This document shows positions 1-8,940 of a stretch of 64,000 nt of DNA, one piece after another (the first letter of the stretch is position 1; every line of letters starts with the position of its first letter). Source of the DNA: an uncultured Candidatus Melainabacteria bacterium (GTDB lineage Bacteria > Cyanobacteriota > Vampirovibrionia > Gastranaerophilales > Gastranaerophilaceae); NCBI GenBank assembly GCA_934754515.1, contig CAKVIG010000002.1:1-64000 (forward strand). Direction: 5' to 3'. Both the position numbers and the translations under genes were made by a program. The notes beneath the pieces were generated by a model. It did not search any database. It was not told the origin of the DNA and was given only the letters and a program-made list of their open reading frames with translations.

Positions 1-150
1 CCCATAATTCGTTGTCGTCCTTTTTTCTTTTAGTCCCTTTTTACATGATTTACGGCACATTCGGGCTAAAACTTTAGCATTTCGAGATGGTTTTTGGAAA
101 ATTGTTACATTTCGTAATATAAATTTGATAAAACTTTTATATATCAATGT

Positions 151-156
151 TAGAAT
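151..156 (+). promoter_or_regulatory. Extended -10 box, probably leaderless start
   Basis: TAGAAT preceded by TG and one spacer base, ending 6 nt before the ATG at 163. At this spacing transcription would begin on or next to the start codon. No Shine-Dalgarno sequence is visible. Confidence 0.5.
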
Positions 157-162
157 AGCATT

Positions 163-567
163 ATGGAAAGTTTAGCAGAATTTATACAAAAAAAAAGAGA
201 GAATGCAGGTTTGTCAGTTAGCGGTTTGGCTAAAAAGACAAATATCAAGCAAGAAATTTTAGAAGATATAGAAGCAGGCAAAGAATTGTTTTTGTCTGTA
301 ACTCAGCGTCAGCAAATCGCAAGAGTTTTGAAGTGTTCGCCTAAAGAACTCAAGAGTCACGAACGCGATTACAAATTTGAAATTATAAGCAATGACACGA
401 TTGACGAATTAAAAACAAAAATTTTGAATAGAGAAACAAATCTCAGATGTCCTCTTTGCGGGGAACCACTTGTGACAAGAATTGCAAGAATGTACGATTT
501 AGAAGACAATTTGATTTTGCAGCCAAAAGCGCATTGTGTTAAGTGTGTTTTTCAGATTAAAGAATAG
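163..567 (+). CDS. XRE-type HTH regulator with C-terminal zinc ribbon
   Basis: A 134-residue protein. Residues about 5-62 read as a Cro/CI-type helix-turn-helix domain (LSVSGLAKKTNIKQEILEDIE). After a linker, a C-x2-C...C-x2-C zinc ribbon (C96, C99, C125, C128) ends the protein. The combination suggests a small DNA-binding regulator with a structural zinc; its target is unknown. It stands alone, with the next gene convergent 3 bp downstream. There is no ribosome binding site, and a -10 box sits 6 nt before ATG, so translation is probably leaderless. The domain calls come from visible motifs; the regulatory role is inferred. Confidence 0.7.
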   Translation: MESLAEFIQKKRENAGLSVSGLAKKTNIKQEILEDIEAGKELFLSVTQRQQIARVLKCSPKELKSHERDYKFEIISNDTIDELKTKILNRETNLRCPLCGEPLVTRIARMYDLEDNLILQPKAHCVKCVFQIKE

Positions 568-570
568 TAA

Positions 571-1353
571 TTAATTTTTCAATATTGGAGCAGAATTTAG
601 AAGCATTTTTGTATAATCTTCTTTTGGATAATTGAAAATCGCGCTTGTCGTGTTTTCTTCGATTAGTTCGCCGAAATACATTATACCGACTCTGTCTGCC
701 AAATATTTTATTACGCTCAAATCGTGAGAAATAAACAAAATCGTCAGGTTTCTTTCTTTTTTTAATTCTTTCATCAAATTAATTATTTGAGCCTGAATAC
801 TCGCATCCAGTGCGCTAACAGGCTCGTCTGCAATCAGAAGTTTGGGATTCAAAATCAGAGCTCTCGCGATTGCAATTCTCTGTCTTTGTCCGCCTGAAAA
901 TTCGTGAGGATAACGACTCAAAGCGTCTTCTGTCAAACCAACTTCTTCCAAGACTTCTCTTACTACCGCTTTTTTCCTTGATTTCGAAAATTTTGTATTA
1001 ATATCCAAAGGTTCAACAAGCGTTTCGCCGATTTTCATTTTAGGGTTCAAGCTTGAATAAGGATTTTGAAAAACCATTTGAACATTCATAGGATAAAGTT
1101 TCTTTTCTTCTTTTGTTTGTTCAAAAATATTTTTACCTTCAAATAAAATTTCACCGCTAACAGGTTTTACAAGCTTTGTAACAGCTTTAGATAGCGTTGA
1201 TTTTCCGCAGCCTGATTCGCCAGCAAGAGCATAAATTTCGCCTTGTTTAATATTCAGCGAAACATCTTTTACGGCAGTAACAGTTGATGTTACTTCGTTT
1301 TTTATGCTTTTATACTCAACCGTAAGATTTTTAATCTCTAACAAATTATCCAT
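571..1353 (-). CDS. Oligopeptide/dipeptide-type ABC transporter ATPase (OppF/DppF-like)
   Basis: A 260-residue ABC ATPase: Walker A GESGCGKST (45-53), Q-loop Q96, signature SGGQRQR (153-159), Walker B LLIADE (172-177), D-loop SALDA and switch H210. The sequence around the Q-loop (VFQNPYSSLNPKMKIGE) is diagnostic of the peptide/nickel OppF/DppF group, which powers import through paired permeases. At 260 residues it lacks most of the usual C-terminal oligopeptide extension of about 60 residues. No permease, binding protein or partner OppD lies beside it, so it is an orphan that probably works with subunits encoded elsewhere. Confidence 0.85.
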   Translation of the reverse strand: MDNLLEIKNLTVEYKSIKNEVTSTVTAVKDVSLNIKQGEIYALAGESGCGKSTLSKAVTKLVKPVSGEILFEGKNIFEQTKEEKKLYPMNVQMVFQNPYSSLNPKMKIGETLVEPLDINTKFSKSRKKAVVREVLEEVGLTEDALSRYPHEFSGGQRQRIAIARALILNPKLLIADEPVSALDASIQAQIINLMKELKKERNLTILFISHDLSVIKYLADRVGIMYFGELIEENTTSAIFNYPKEDYTKMLLNSAPILKN

Positions 1354-1426
1354 ATAATTATTTTATCATGGTTGGGTTTATGTTAGAATTGGCTAAAAGG
1401 TTAAGGTGGGTTTATGTAAGAAAACA

Positions 1427-1638
1427 CCTCACCCTAACCCTCTCCTGCAAGGAGAGGGAATGACCGACACTTGTTAATGAAATGTCAGTTGGGCATACTT
1501 GCCCAACAAAAACTTTAGAGGATAAAACCCTCACCCGAATTTCTAAGTTTCGTACAGCTCAACTTGAAATTCTACCCTCTCCCAAGGAGAGGGGTTATAC
1601 AAAACCGTAGGGTGGGAAAAGCGGGAGCGGTTCCCACC
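1427..1638. repeat. Cluster of dispersed palindromic repeats
   Basis: The 305-bp gap between the ABC ATPase and the AI-2E-type gene holds four short inverted repeats. They are CCCTCTCC...GGAGAGGG at 1438-1458 and again at 1575-1593, a GTTGGGC...GCCCAAC hairpin at 1488-1507, and TAGGGTGGGAA...TTCCCACC at 1607-1638. The same units recur at 62702-62812 and 63701-63728, so this is a dispersed intergenic repeat family. Confidence 0.7.
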
Positions 1639-1658
1639 AAAAAACAAAAGGAGCAACT

Positions 1659-2684
1659 ATGTTTGATATGTTCGTAAAAAAATACATCACGGTAAAGAAT
1701 ATCATTTTCTTTATAATCGCGATTTTATTTTTGGTTTTTATAACCAAGATTAAAGACATTGCAATTCTCTTTTTCGCATCTTACGTAGTTGCGTGTTCTC
1801 TTAACCCTATTGTTGATAAATTGGAAGAAAAAATGAAACGTCCACTTGCTTCAGGCTTGGTGCTTGGCGGAGGACTTTTGATTGCGTCTTTGTTTGTTAT
1901 TCCAATAGGAATTATGGCAGGACATCAGATAAAATCATTCTTGGGAGCAATTCCCGAACATATTGATGCTGTGAAAGAATTTTTGATGAACATTCCGCTT
2001 ATTCAAAACTCATTGCAAGGTTCTTTGGATTTCGGCGAAATCATAGCCTCAGCTTCCGGCGTTACAACTAATTTTGTAAACAGTTCAATAAACGCAAGTA
2101 TGGGATTGGCAAGTGCAATTATTTACTTCTTTGCAGGTTGTATCATTGTTTACTATTTCATGGCAGATAAAGACGCTGTCAGAAAAACTTACATGAGCCT
2201 TTTCCCTAAAGAAATGAAAGTAAGAGCAGAAGAAATTCTTGATTCTATTTCACAGAAAATCGGCGGATACGTAATCGCTCAATTGGTAACAATTGCAAGC
2301 GTTGGAATTATTATGACAATCGGGCTTTTGATTCTGAGAGTTGATTACGCAATTTTACTTGGCTTGTTAACTTCCGTTTTGGATTTAATTCCTGTTGTCG
2401 GTCCTGCTATCGCGCTTGTCATAATGCTTGTAGCTTCTTATAAAATGGGCGCAGTGACTTTATTCTTTATTATTGTTGTTTTTGCAATCGCTCAGTGGGC
2501 AGAAAACAATTTTGTAAGACCTTATATCTTCTCAAAATTCTTGGATTTGCACCCACTGATTATTTACTTCTTCTTGTTTGTAACAGCACAATATTTGGGC
2601 GTAATCGGCGTTGTATTTGCACCTGCAATTGCAGCAACTGTTTGCGTTTTAATTGAAGAACTTTATATAAAAAATGTAAATTAA
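1659..2684 (+). CDS. AI-2E family transporter (PerM/YdiK-like)
   Basis: A 341-residue polytopic membrane protein with an N-terminal hydrophobic pair (about 14-50), a segment near 70-88, a soluble stretch near 95-140, and at least four C-terminal segments from about 150 to 335. The motif LDLIPVVGPAIALV (about 244-257) is the family hallmark. Family members have been linked to export of autoinducer-2 or other small solutes and to Na+/H+ antiport, so the substrate here is open. AAGGAG 6 nt before ATG is a good ribosome binding site. The next gene starts one base after the stop codon, so the two are cotranscribed. Confidence 0.85.
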   Translation: MFDMFVKKYITVKNIIFFIIAILFLVFITKIKDIAILFFASYVVACSLNPIVDKLEEKMKRPLASGLVLGGGLLIASLFVIPIGIMAGHQIKSFLGAIPEHIDAVKEFLMNIPLIQNSLQGSLDFGEIIASASGVTTNFVNSSINASMGLASAIIYFFAGCIIVYYFMADKDAVRKTYMSLFPKEMKVRAEEILDSISQKIGGYVIAQLVTIASVGIIMTIGLLILRVDYAILLGLLTSVLDLIPVVGPAIALVIMLVASYKMGAVTLFFIIVVFAIAQWAENNFVRPYIFSKFLDLHPLIIYFFLFVTAQYLGVIGVVFAPAIAATVCVLIEELYIKNVN

Positions 2685-2685
2685 T

Positions 2686-4185
2686 ATGGAAAAATATCTG
2701 TACACAAAAACAAACGGCAATTTTAATTTTTTGATGGCATATCCGGCTATTGAAGAGTTTGCACTGGCATCTCTCGGCTATCTTTGGCTATACAAATTAG
2801 CTGATATGCAAGAAGGAATTAACGCAACAAAAATTTCGACAGATAATATTCCAAATATAAAAAATTTTGGCGCAATGGCTTTTTCAATGTCTTTTGACTT
2901 TGACTTTATGGGTGTTTTTGAAATATTAGAAAAACTGAATATCCCATTTTTAAGAAAAGAACGTGATGAAAACTCTCCGTTAATTTTCGCAGGAGGACCT
3001 GTTTTAACAACAAACCCAAGACCTTATGAAGAATTTTTCGATTTTATGATGATTGGTGATGGCGAAGATTCTTTTATTAAAGTCCTTGAAATCATCAAAA
3101 ATAATGATAAAAAGACAGCTCTAAAACTACTTGAGGATGTTGAAGGAATTTATATTCCTGAAAAACCTGTTAAAAAATACACTGCAAATCTTAGCAATGT
3201 AATTTACACACCGATTTTGAGCGAAAAAAGTTATTTCAAAGATACTTTTATAATCGAAGTTGCACGCGGATGTATGAACAGATGCGCTTTTTGTACCGCT
3301 TCATACATAAATTTGCCGTTCAGACATTATGAATATGAAAAAATCATTGAAGCAATTGATTTAGGTTTAAAATACACAAATAAAATTGCACTATTAGGCG
3401 CGCAAATCAGCGCACATCCTCGTTTTAACGACATAATGAATTACTTGAAAGAAAAAATGGAAAACGGCGAAGAAATTCAACTCGGCATTTCTTCTCTAAG
3501 AACCGATTCCGTAACACCTGAGATGGTTCAAACTCTTGTTATGGGAGGTCAAAAGCATTCTACAATTGCGATAGAGAGCGCAAGTGAAAGACTCAGAAAA
3601 TTTATCAACAAGAATTTAAAAGAAGAACAGATTCTTAATGCCGTAAAAGTCGCACGCGAAAACGGATTAAAGGGGCTTAAAATTTATTCAATGATTGGAA
3701 TTCCAAACGAAACTCAAGAAGACATTGATGAATTTTTAAGACTCGCAAAAATTCTAAAAAGCGAAAACAAGGGTTTTAATATCGAATTTTCGTTCTCTTC
3801 TTTTGTTCCAAAACCACAAACTCCACTTCAGTGGTCTATGCGAGAAGATACAAAAAGCTTAGAGGCAAAACAAAAATATTTAGAAAAATCTTTGGCTAAG
3901 ATTGGTGTTGGCGCGAAATTTTGCAGTATAAAATGGGATTATTGGCAAACTGTTTTATCAAGAGCAGGAGCAGAAATCGCCCCATTACTTGTAGAAGTTT
4001 ATAAACGCGGCGGCAAAATCGGTGCATATAAATCAGCTCTTAAAGATTTAAAGATTGATATCTCCAAAACAATAAACGGTTATGATATTGACGAAACATT
4101 ACCTTGGGATATTGTTGAAAATTATCCGCGAAAACAACTTTTGATGAATGAATTTGAACGTCTGAAAAAGAAACTAAATGGTTAA
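2686..4185 (+). CDS. B12-binding-like radical SAM protein
   Basis: A 499-residue protein. Residues 50-140 form a cobalamin-binding-like domain without an obvious DxHxxG signature (FAGGPVLTTNPRPYEEFFDFMMIGDGEDSF). The radical SAM core follows with ARGCMNRCAFC (cluster cysteines 196, 200, 203), and residues 310-390 complete the TIM-barrel (IYSMIGIPNETQEDI). The family includes tRNA and small-molecule methylthio- or methyltransferases and many uncharacterised members; no substrate can be assigned. It follows the AI-2E-type gene with a one-base gap and so is probably translationally coupled to it. Confidence 0.8.
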   Translation: MEKYLYTKTNGNFNFLMAYPAIEEFALASLGYLWLYKLADMQEGINATKISTDNIPNIKNFGAMAFSMSFDFDFMGVFEILEKLNIPFLRKERDENSPLIFAGGPVLTTNPRPYEEFFDFMMIGDGEDSFIKVLEIIKNNDKKTALKLLEDVEGIYIPEKPVKKYTANLSNVIYTPILSEKSYFKDTFIIEVARGCMNRCAFCTASYINLPFRHYEYEKIIEAIDLGLKYTNKIALLGAQISAHPRFNDIMNYLKEKMENGEEIQLGISSLRTDSVTPEMVQTLVMGGQKHSTIAIESASERLRKFINKNLKEEQILNAVKVARENGLKGLKIYSMIGIPNETQEDIDEFLRLAKILKSENKGFNIEFSFSSFVPKPQTPLQWSMREDTKSLEAKQKYLEKSLAKIGVGAKFCSIKWDYWQTVLSRAGAEIAPLLVEVYKRGGKIGAYKSALKDLKIDISKTINGYDIDETLPWDIVENYPRKQLLMNEFERLKKKLNG

Positions 4186-4285
4186 CTTTTGTAAAGTTTT
4201 CTCAAAAATAGACTTTTGAGAGGATGCAACATGGTTTATAATGGGTGTATATAAGTATATTATTAACCTATTGTAAATAAGAACC

Positions 4286-4741
4286 ATGAGTACAGAAGCT
4301 ATTGGAGCGTATTCACCTGATACAGTTTATGGACAGCTGACATCACCGTTTACGCCACAAAAAATTAAAATTAATGCGCATACGCCTTATGACAAAGTTG
4401 ATGAAAACGAGTCTAAGGTATTTTCTCGTGAATATTTTAAAGGTAAACCTCAGGCAAAAATGATTTATGAATTGCCTGAAAACGAAAATAAAAATAAAGA
4501 TTTTCCTCCAAAGTTTGACAATAAGGATGACAAAAATAAAGAAGAAAACAGCGTAGAAGTTACAAGTTTTCAAGCTTCTACGACATCCTCCAAGGACATT
4601 GTTCAAAATTCATTGAAACGTGGATATACGGCTGAACAAGCGGTTGCTGTCACAAAAGCACAAGATGCATACAAGAAAAGTGCAGTCCTAACAACAGACC
4701 CAACCGGAGTTTTAAGTACATGCGCCTATAAAGTTGCATAA
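4286..4741 (+). CDS. Hypothetical low-complexity protein
   Basis: A 151-residue hydrophilic protein with no recognised domain. The N-terminal 50 residues are Pro/Tyr-rich, 65-88 are a charged Asn/Lys/Glu/Asp tract, and a Ser/Thr-rich segment precedes a short helical C-terminus. There is no signal peptide or membrane segment. YFKG near residue 51 faintly resembles the F-x-G motif of other lineage-specific proteins in this window. ATG at 4286 lacks a clear ribosome binding site. It is a plausible gene because the frame stays open through low-complexity sequence and fills an otherwise empty interval. Confidence 0.55.
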   Translation: MSTEAIGAYSPDTVYGQLTSPFTPQKIKINAHTPYDKVDENESKVFSREYFKGKPQAKMIYELPENENKNKDFPPKFDNKDDKNKEENSVEVTSFQASTTSSKDIVQNSLKRGYTAEQAVAVTKAQDAYKKSAVLTTDPTGVLSTCAYKVA

Positions 4742-4772
4742 TCTGCAACTATTTATTATTAGCGCATTCTTT

Positions 4773-6113
4773 TTATTTACATTTTCCCGTTAGAACTCTT
4801 GCAATATATTGTACCAAAATGGCAAATTCCCAAAGTGTATTACGGTGTTTAATGTAATACAAATCATATTCCAAACGTTCTTCTGCTTGAGATTCGCAAG
4901 AATTTACCTGCTGCCATCCGCACCAACCGGGACGAACCCAATTTCTGCATTCCCAAAATGGAATACGTTCCTTGTTTTCATAATAAACTTCTTCACGCAC
5001 AGGACGAGGTCCAATGATACTCATTTCTCCTCTTAAAACATTTATCATTTGAGGAAGTTCATCTATATGGAATTTTCTTAGAACTCTACAGAACGGCATT
5101 ATGCGCTTGTCATCAGCACGAACCTCATTTACATCTTCATCAAAGTCTTCATTAACCGTGTCTTGGTACATTGTCCTAAATTTTAACATTTTAAACGGAC
5201 GGCCAAATTTACCAATCCTTGTTTGAGTGTAAAATACAGGACCAAAGTCTGAAAACTTAATTCCGATTGCTGCTATAAGCGAAAGCGGTGAAGTCAAAAT
5301 CATTATCAAAACAGATGCGATAATATCGCAAAAACGTTTAATATAAGCAAATAACAAAGCTTTTTTCTTTACACAAGCATAAAATAACCAGTTTACAGTC
5401 ATTTTAGATATAAAATACTTTTTAGTAATTTTTTCATAAAATTTTGGCATTCTCCAAGTCTTAACTCCCAAAGGAATGCCTTTAACCAAATCGGTTAAAA
5501 TCTCAGAATCCATACGAGATTTTACGGCAATAATTACCAGTTTAACATTATTATCTTTAATTACTGCTTCTGAATCACAAGTCAAACCTAAAATTGGAAT
5601 AGTAGAATCTTCGTCTTCTATAGTATTCATATTATCATCCAAAAAACCAACTACTTTTAAGCCCAATTCAGGTCTTGATTGAATTTCTTCCGCAATAACT
5701 TTTCCATCTTGACCGGCGCCCACAATTAACACATTTTTTGCTTTTTTGTTAAAGCATTTCAAAATCAAATTAAACACAACTCGAACTGCAAATAACAAAA
5801 CAAGAAGGTAAATTGCATAACAGAATAGAAGCAAAGTTGTTACAACACTGAAAGATAATAACAACATAGGAATTGATAAAATTGCAGTTGCAACTACAAC
5901 CGCTTCAAACAATCTGTAAGTGTTTTTCAATGAAATGGTTGTGTTTGAGTAAATGCCCTTGAAGTAAAACGTAGTCAAGAATATAACTAACGGAATTAGA
6001 GCAATTATTAAAACTTTAAATCCCATTGTTGAAATCATCTCTGCATTAGATATCAGAGTCAAAACAATTATAACTGCGTCTAGTAATAACAAAGCAACAG
6101 ATGACTTAGACAT
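4773..6113 (-). CDS. Phosphoglycosyl transferase starting undecaprenyl-linked glycans (WbaP/WcaJ type)
   Basis: About 446 residues. Four or five N-terminal membrane segments are followed by a Rossmann-like CoA-binding_3 domain (NVLIVGAGQDGKVIAEEI), a re-entrant helix, and the catalytic bacterial sugar transferase domain with KFRTM, DELPQ and GPRP. Such enzymes transfer a sugar-1-phosphate from a UDP-sugar to undecaprenyl phosphate at the cytoplasmic face, the first step of capsule or O-antigen assembly. The start MSKSSV (6113) is preferred because AAGGAG lies just before it. It is monocistronic. A paralogue lies at 42906-44273 inside the glycan locus, so this copy may start a different polymer. 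Confidence 0.88.
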   Translation of the reverse strand: MSKSSVALLLLDAVIIVLTLISNAEMISTMGFKVLIIALIPLVIFLTTFYFKGIYSNTTISLKNTYRLFEAVVVATAILSIPMLLLSFSVVTTLLLFCYAIYLLVLLFAVRVVFNLILKCFNKKAKNVLIVGAGQDGKVIAEEIQSRPELGLKVVGFLDDNMNTIEDEDSTIPILGLTCDSEAVIKDNNVKLVIIAVKSRMDSEILTDLVKGIPLGVKTWRMPKFYEKITKKYFISKMTVNWLFYACVKKKALLFAYIKRFCDIIASVLIMILTSPLSLIAAIGIKFSDFGPVFYTQTRIGKFGRPFKMLKFRTMYQDTVNEDFDEDVNEVRADDKRIMPFCRVLRKFHIDELPQMINVLRGEMSIIGPRPVREEVYYENKERIPFWECRNWVRPGWCGWQQVNSCESQAEERLEYDLYYIKHRNTLWEFAILVQYIARVLTGKCK

Positions 6114-6219
6114 AAACTCTCCTTGATTAAACACTTTTAACTTTCTTATTATAACACATGTGGAGTAATTATAACAGGGTATTTTTAGAAGTTGTAAGTT
6201 TGCGGTGCAAAATTTTCAA

Positions 6220-6260
6220 TGGACAATAGAAAATTATTTAAAACAATTTTCTATTGTCCA
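6220..6260. repeat. Perfect 16-bp inverted repeat with 9-nt loop
   Basis: TGGACAATAGAAAATT (6220-6235) is followed after 9 nt by its exact complement (6245-6260). Part of it belongs to a dispersed repeat shared with 15752-15788. It lies beyond the 5' end of the sugar transferase gene and could be a terminator-like or mobile palindromic element. Confidence 0.6.
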
Positions 6261-6276
6261 CTTTCAATTTTCCATT
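6240..6276 (-). repeat. Dispersed 37-bp repeat, copy 1
   Basis: Read on the minus strand, this 37-bp stretch matches 15752-15788 on the plus strand at about 34 of 37 positions. Both copies are intergenic. Confidence 0.55.
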
Positions 6277-6312
6277 AAAATAAGGTAAATTATAATCACA
6301 TCCATTCGGTAA

Positions 6313-6502
6313 TCTTAATACAAGAAAGGCATTGGCGTTACAATTTAAATCTTGTAACTTTACCAATGCCTTTCGACAATATGTTCTTTTCTTTTTGGTT
6401 ACTTTTTCTTTTTAGCGACCAACTTGTAGACTTAATTTGAGGTTGACCTGTCGATATTATACAAGCTTGTAAGCGTAACTAATGTCAACCGACCAAATGT
6501 CT
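6313..6502. repeat. 190-bp structured tandem repeat, copy 1
   Basis: First of two near-identical copies (the other is 6521-6711) filling the gap after groEL. It contains a 12-bp stem (GAAAGGCATTGG with CCAATGCCTTTC) whose loop carries a second stem (GTTACAA with TTGTAAC). A second hairpin is bounded by GGTTGAC and GTCAACC. It has no open reading frame of useful size. It could be a non-coding RNA, a palindromic mobile element, or a 3' stabiliser of the groEL transcript. Confidence 0.7.
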
Positions 6503-6520
6503 ATTTCACTAAACTAGTAG

Positions 6521-6711
6521 TCTTAATACAAGAAAGGCACTGGCGTTACAATTTAAATCTTGTAATCTCACCAATGCCTTTCGACCAAGTATGAAAAGTC
6601 TTTTTGGTTACTTTTTCTTTTTAGCAACCAACTTCTAGACTTACTTTGAGGTTGACTTGTCGATATTATACAAGCTTGTAAGCTTAACTAATGTCAACCG
6701 ACCAAATGTCT
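6521..6711. repeat. 191-bp structured tandem repeat, copy 2
   Basis: Second copy of the element at 6313-6502, separated from it by 18 bp and ending 14 bp from the groEL stop codon. Differences between the copies are scattered point changes, and the hairpin arms are largely kept. On the minus strand it would be transcribed directly after groEL. Confidence 0.7.
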
Positions 6712-6724
6712 ACGTGCGTAGCAC

Positions 6725-8374
6725 CTACATCATGCCGCCCATACCGCCCATGCCTGCCATAGCTGACATATCAGGAGCTTTAGTTTCTTCCGGAATGTCG
6801 ATAACAGCTGCTTGAGTTGTAAGTAACATAGAGCCAACAGACGCTGCGTTTTCCAAAGCACTTCTTGTAACCTTAGCAGGGTCAACAATACCAGCTGCGA
6901 ACATGTCTGTGTATCTGTCTAATAGTGCATCATAACCGTAAGCATCTTTTTCGTTTCTAACATTTTCAACAACAACATCAGATTTAGCGCCAGAGTTGAA
7001 AGCGATTGAACGAAGAGGAACATCAAGAGCAGCAGTTAAGATTTTATAACCGCTCTTTTCATCGTCTGTATCAAATGCAATTGTGTTCATTTTTGATTCA
7101 AGTTCTTGTTGAACTCTGATTAGAGCAACACCACCACCTGGAACGATACCTTCTTCGTTAGCAGCTCTGGTAGCATTAAGTGCGTCTTCGATTCTTAATT
7201 TTCTTTCTTTAAGTTCGATTTCTGTAGCAGCACCAACTTCGATAACTGCAACACCGCCTGACAATTTAGCCATACGTTCTTGAAGTTTTTCTTTATCGTA
7301 TTCGCTGTCTGATGCTTCAATTTGTTTTTTGATAAGTCTTACACGTTCAGCAACAGCTTCTTTTGTTTCGTTACCAACAACGATTGTTGTTTCGTCTTTA
7401 GTAACAGTAACACGTTTTGCAACACCCATCATATCTGTTGTGATGTTTTCTAACTTAATACCAAGTTCTTCTGTGAACATTTGACCGCCTGTTAAGATTG
7501 CGATATCTTCCAACATAGCTTTTCTTCTGTCACCAAAACCCGGAGCTTTAACTGCAACTGCTCTTAAAACTTTTCTCATTGTGTTAACTACTAATGTAGC
7601 AAGAGCTTCGCCTTCAACGTCTTCTGCGATTAACAATAATGAACGACCGTCACGAGCAACTTGTTCAAGAACAGGTACAAGGTCAGCGATTAAGTTAATT
7701 TTTTTGTTTACACAAAGTACATAAGCGTCTTCTAAAACTGCTTCCATTCTTTCAGGGTCAGTTACGAAGTATGGTGAAATGTAACCTTTGTCGAATTGCA
7801 TACCTTCAACAACTTTTAAGTTTGTGCCGAAAGATTTGCTTTCTTCAACTGTAATTACACCGTCGTGACCAACTTTATCCATAGCTTCAGCGATTAGTTC
7901 ACCGATTTCTGAGTTGTTACCTGCTGAAATACCTGCTACTTGAGCAATTTCTTCTTTTGTGTTTACCGGTCTTGAAAGTTCTTTAATCTTGTTGATTGCA
8001 ACTTCAACAGCTTTGTCTATACCGCGTTTCATTGACATTGGGTTAGCACCTGCTGTTAAGTTTCTAAGACCTTCTCTAACGATTGCTTGAGCAAGAACAG
8101 AAGCTGTAGTTGTACCATCACCTGCTACATCGTTTGTTTTAGATGAAACTTCTTTAAGAAGTTGTGCGCCTGCGTTTTCTAAATTATCTTGTAATTCAAT
8201 TTCTTTAGCGATTGTAACACCATCGTTAACAATTTGAGGTGCACCGAATTTTTTTTGCAAGATTACGTTTCTGCCTTTAGGTCCAAGTGTAACCTTAACG
8301 GCATCCGCAACTGCATCAATACCTCTAAGAAGAGCCTTTCTTGCATCTTCTTCAAAAACTATTTGTTTAGCCAT
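6725..8374 (-). CDS. groEL: Chaperonin GroEL (Hsp60)
   Basis: A 549-residue full-length chaperonin. Visible family sequence includes VTLGPKGRNV, NDVAGDGTTTASVLAQ (nucleotide pocket, catalytic Asp), VPGGGVALIR near residue 415 and the Gly-Met-rich C-terminal tail (MAGMGGMGGMM). It forms the double-ring cage that folds cytosolic proteins with GroES. A GGGAG ribosome binding site precedes ATG. It lies downstream of groES on the same strand across a 162-bp gap that holds an inverted repeat, so its expression may be partly uncoupled. No CIRCE operator is visible upstream of groES. Confidence 0.98.
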   Translation of the reverse strand: MAKQIVFEEDARKALLRGIDAVADAVKVTLGPKGRNVILQKKFGAPQIVNDGVTIAKEIELQDNLENAGAQLLKEVSSKTNDVAGDGTTTASVLAQAIVREGLRNLTAGANPMSMKRGIDKAVEVAINKIKELSRPVNTKEEIAQVAGISAGNNSEIGELIAEAMDKVGHDGVITVEESKSFGTNLKVVEGMQFDKGYISPYFVTDPERMEAVLEDAYVLCVNKKINLIADLVPVLEQVARDGRSLLLIAEDVEGEALATLVVNTMRKVLRAVAVKAPGFGDRRKAMLEDIAILTGGQMFTEELGIKLENITTDMMGVAKRVTVTKDETTIVVGNETKEAVAERVRLIKKQIEASDSEYDKEKLQERMAKLSGGVAVIEVGAATEIELKERKLRIEDALNATRAANEEGIVPGGGVALIRVQQELESKMNTIAFDTDDEKSGYKILTAALDVPLRSIAFNSGAKSDVVVENVRNEKDAYGYDALLDRYTDMFAAGIVDPAKVTRSALENAASVGSMLLTTQAAVIDIPEETKAPDMSAMAGMGGMGGMM

Positions 8375-8409
8375 TTTTATAATCTCCCTTTTATAATCTT
8401 TATTAAGGA

Positions 8410-8545
8410 GTTGAATAGTTGAAAAGAGGAAATGTTGAACAGTTTTTTAATTCCTTTCAGTCATATATTAAGATATTGTGAACGATAGTGAACTTATTAA
8501 ACTTTTCCGCTATTCAACCATTCAACTTTTCAACTATTATTCAAC
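8410..8545. repeat. Long-range inverted repeat between groES and groEL
   Basis: GTTGAATAGTTGAAAAG (8410-8426) is complementary, apart from a 3-nt insertion, to 8526-8545, which also contains tandem ATTCAAC units overlapping the groES stop codon. The arms could pair across about 100 nt of the intercistronic RNA and affect processing or groEL translation. That role is inference. Confidence 0.4.
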
Positions 8546-8824
8546 TACTGCCAACGCATCTTTGATTGACAAGATTTTGTATTCAACACCATCCATTTTA
8601 ACGTCTGTACCTGCGTATTTAGCATAAAGAATGATATCGCCAATTTTAACTTCCATAGGTTCTTTTTCGCCCTTGTCGTTTGTTTTACCTTCACCAACTG
8701 CAACTACTTCACCTTTTTGAGGTTTTTCTTTTGCACTGTCTGGAATAAAAATTCCGCCAGAAGTTTGTTCTGTATCTTCAATAACTTTAATAACGATTCT
8801 GTCTTGTAATGGTTTTAGTGCCAT
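8537..8824 (-). CDS. groES: Co-chaperonin GroES (Hsp10)
   Basis: A 95-residue protein of normal length: LKPLQDRIVIKVIE at the start, the mobile loop TEQTSGGIFIPDSAKEKPQ (about 18-36), and KIGDIILYAKYAGTDV near 61-76. It forms the heptameric lid on GroEL. AGGAGG 7 nt before ATG is a strong ribosome binding site. It is first in the groES-groEL pair. Confidence 0.97.
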   Translation of the reverse strand: MALKPLQDRIVIKVIEDTEQTSGGIFIPDSAKEKPQKGEVVAVGEGKTNDKGEKEPMEVKIGDIILYAKYAGTDVKMDGVEYKILSIKDALAVVE

Positions 8825-8927
8825 AATATAATCCTCCTATCTACTACAATACATTTATACCCCAGTTTTTGAAAAATTATAAAAAAGTTAAGAAAAAATT
8901 AATTATTGGTAAGAATTCATTTTATGC

Positions 8928-8933
8928 TAAAAT
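8928..8933 (+). promoter_or_regulatory. Extended -10 box, probably leaderless start
   Basis: TGC-TAAAAT ending 7 nt before ATG 8941. There is no Shine-Dalgarno sequence, which fits a leaderless mRNA. Confidence 0.45.
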
Positions 8934-8940
8934 AAATTGC

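Noticed and set aside
8825..8940. CIRCE operator for groES-groEL
   Set aside because: No TTAGCACTC-N9-GAGTGCTAA inverted repeat is present in the region upstream of groES.
8869..8940. N-terminal extension of the DUF486 gene from ATG 8869
   Set aside because: The extra 24 residues are Lys-rich and outside the family. A -10 box lies within this stretch just before ATG 8941.
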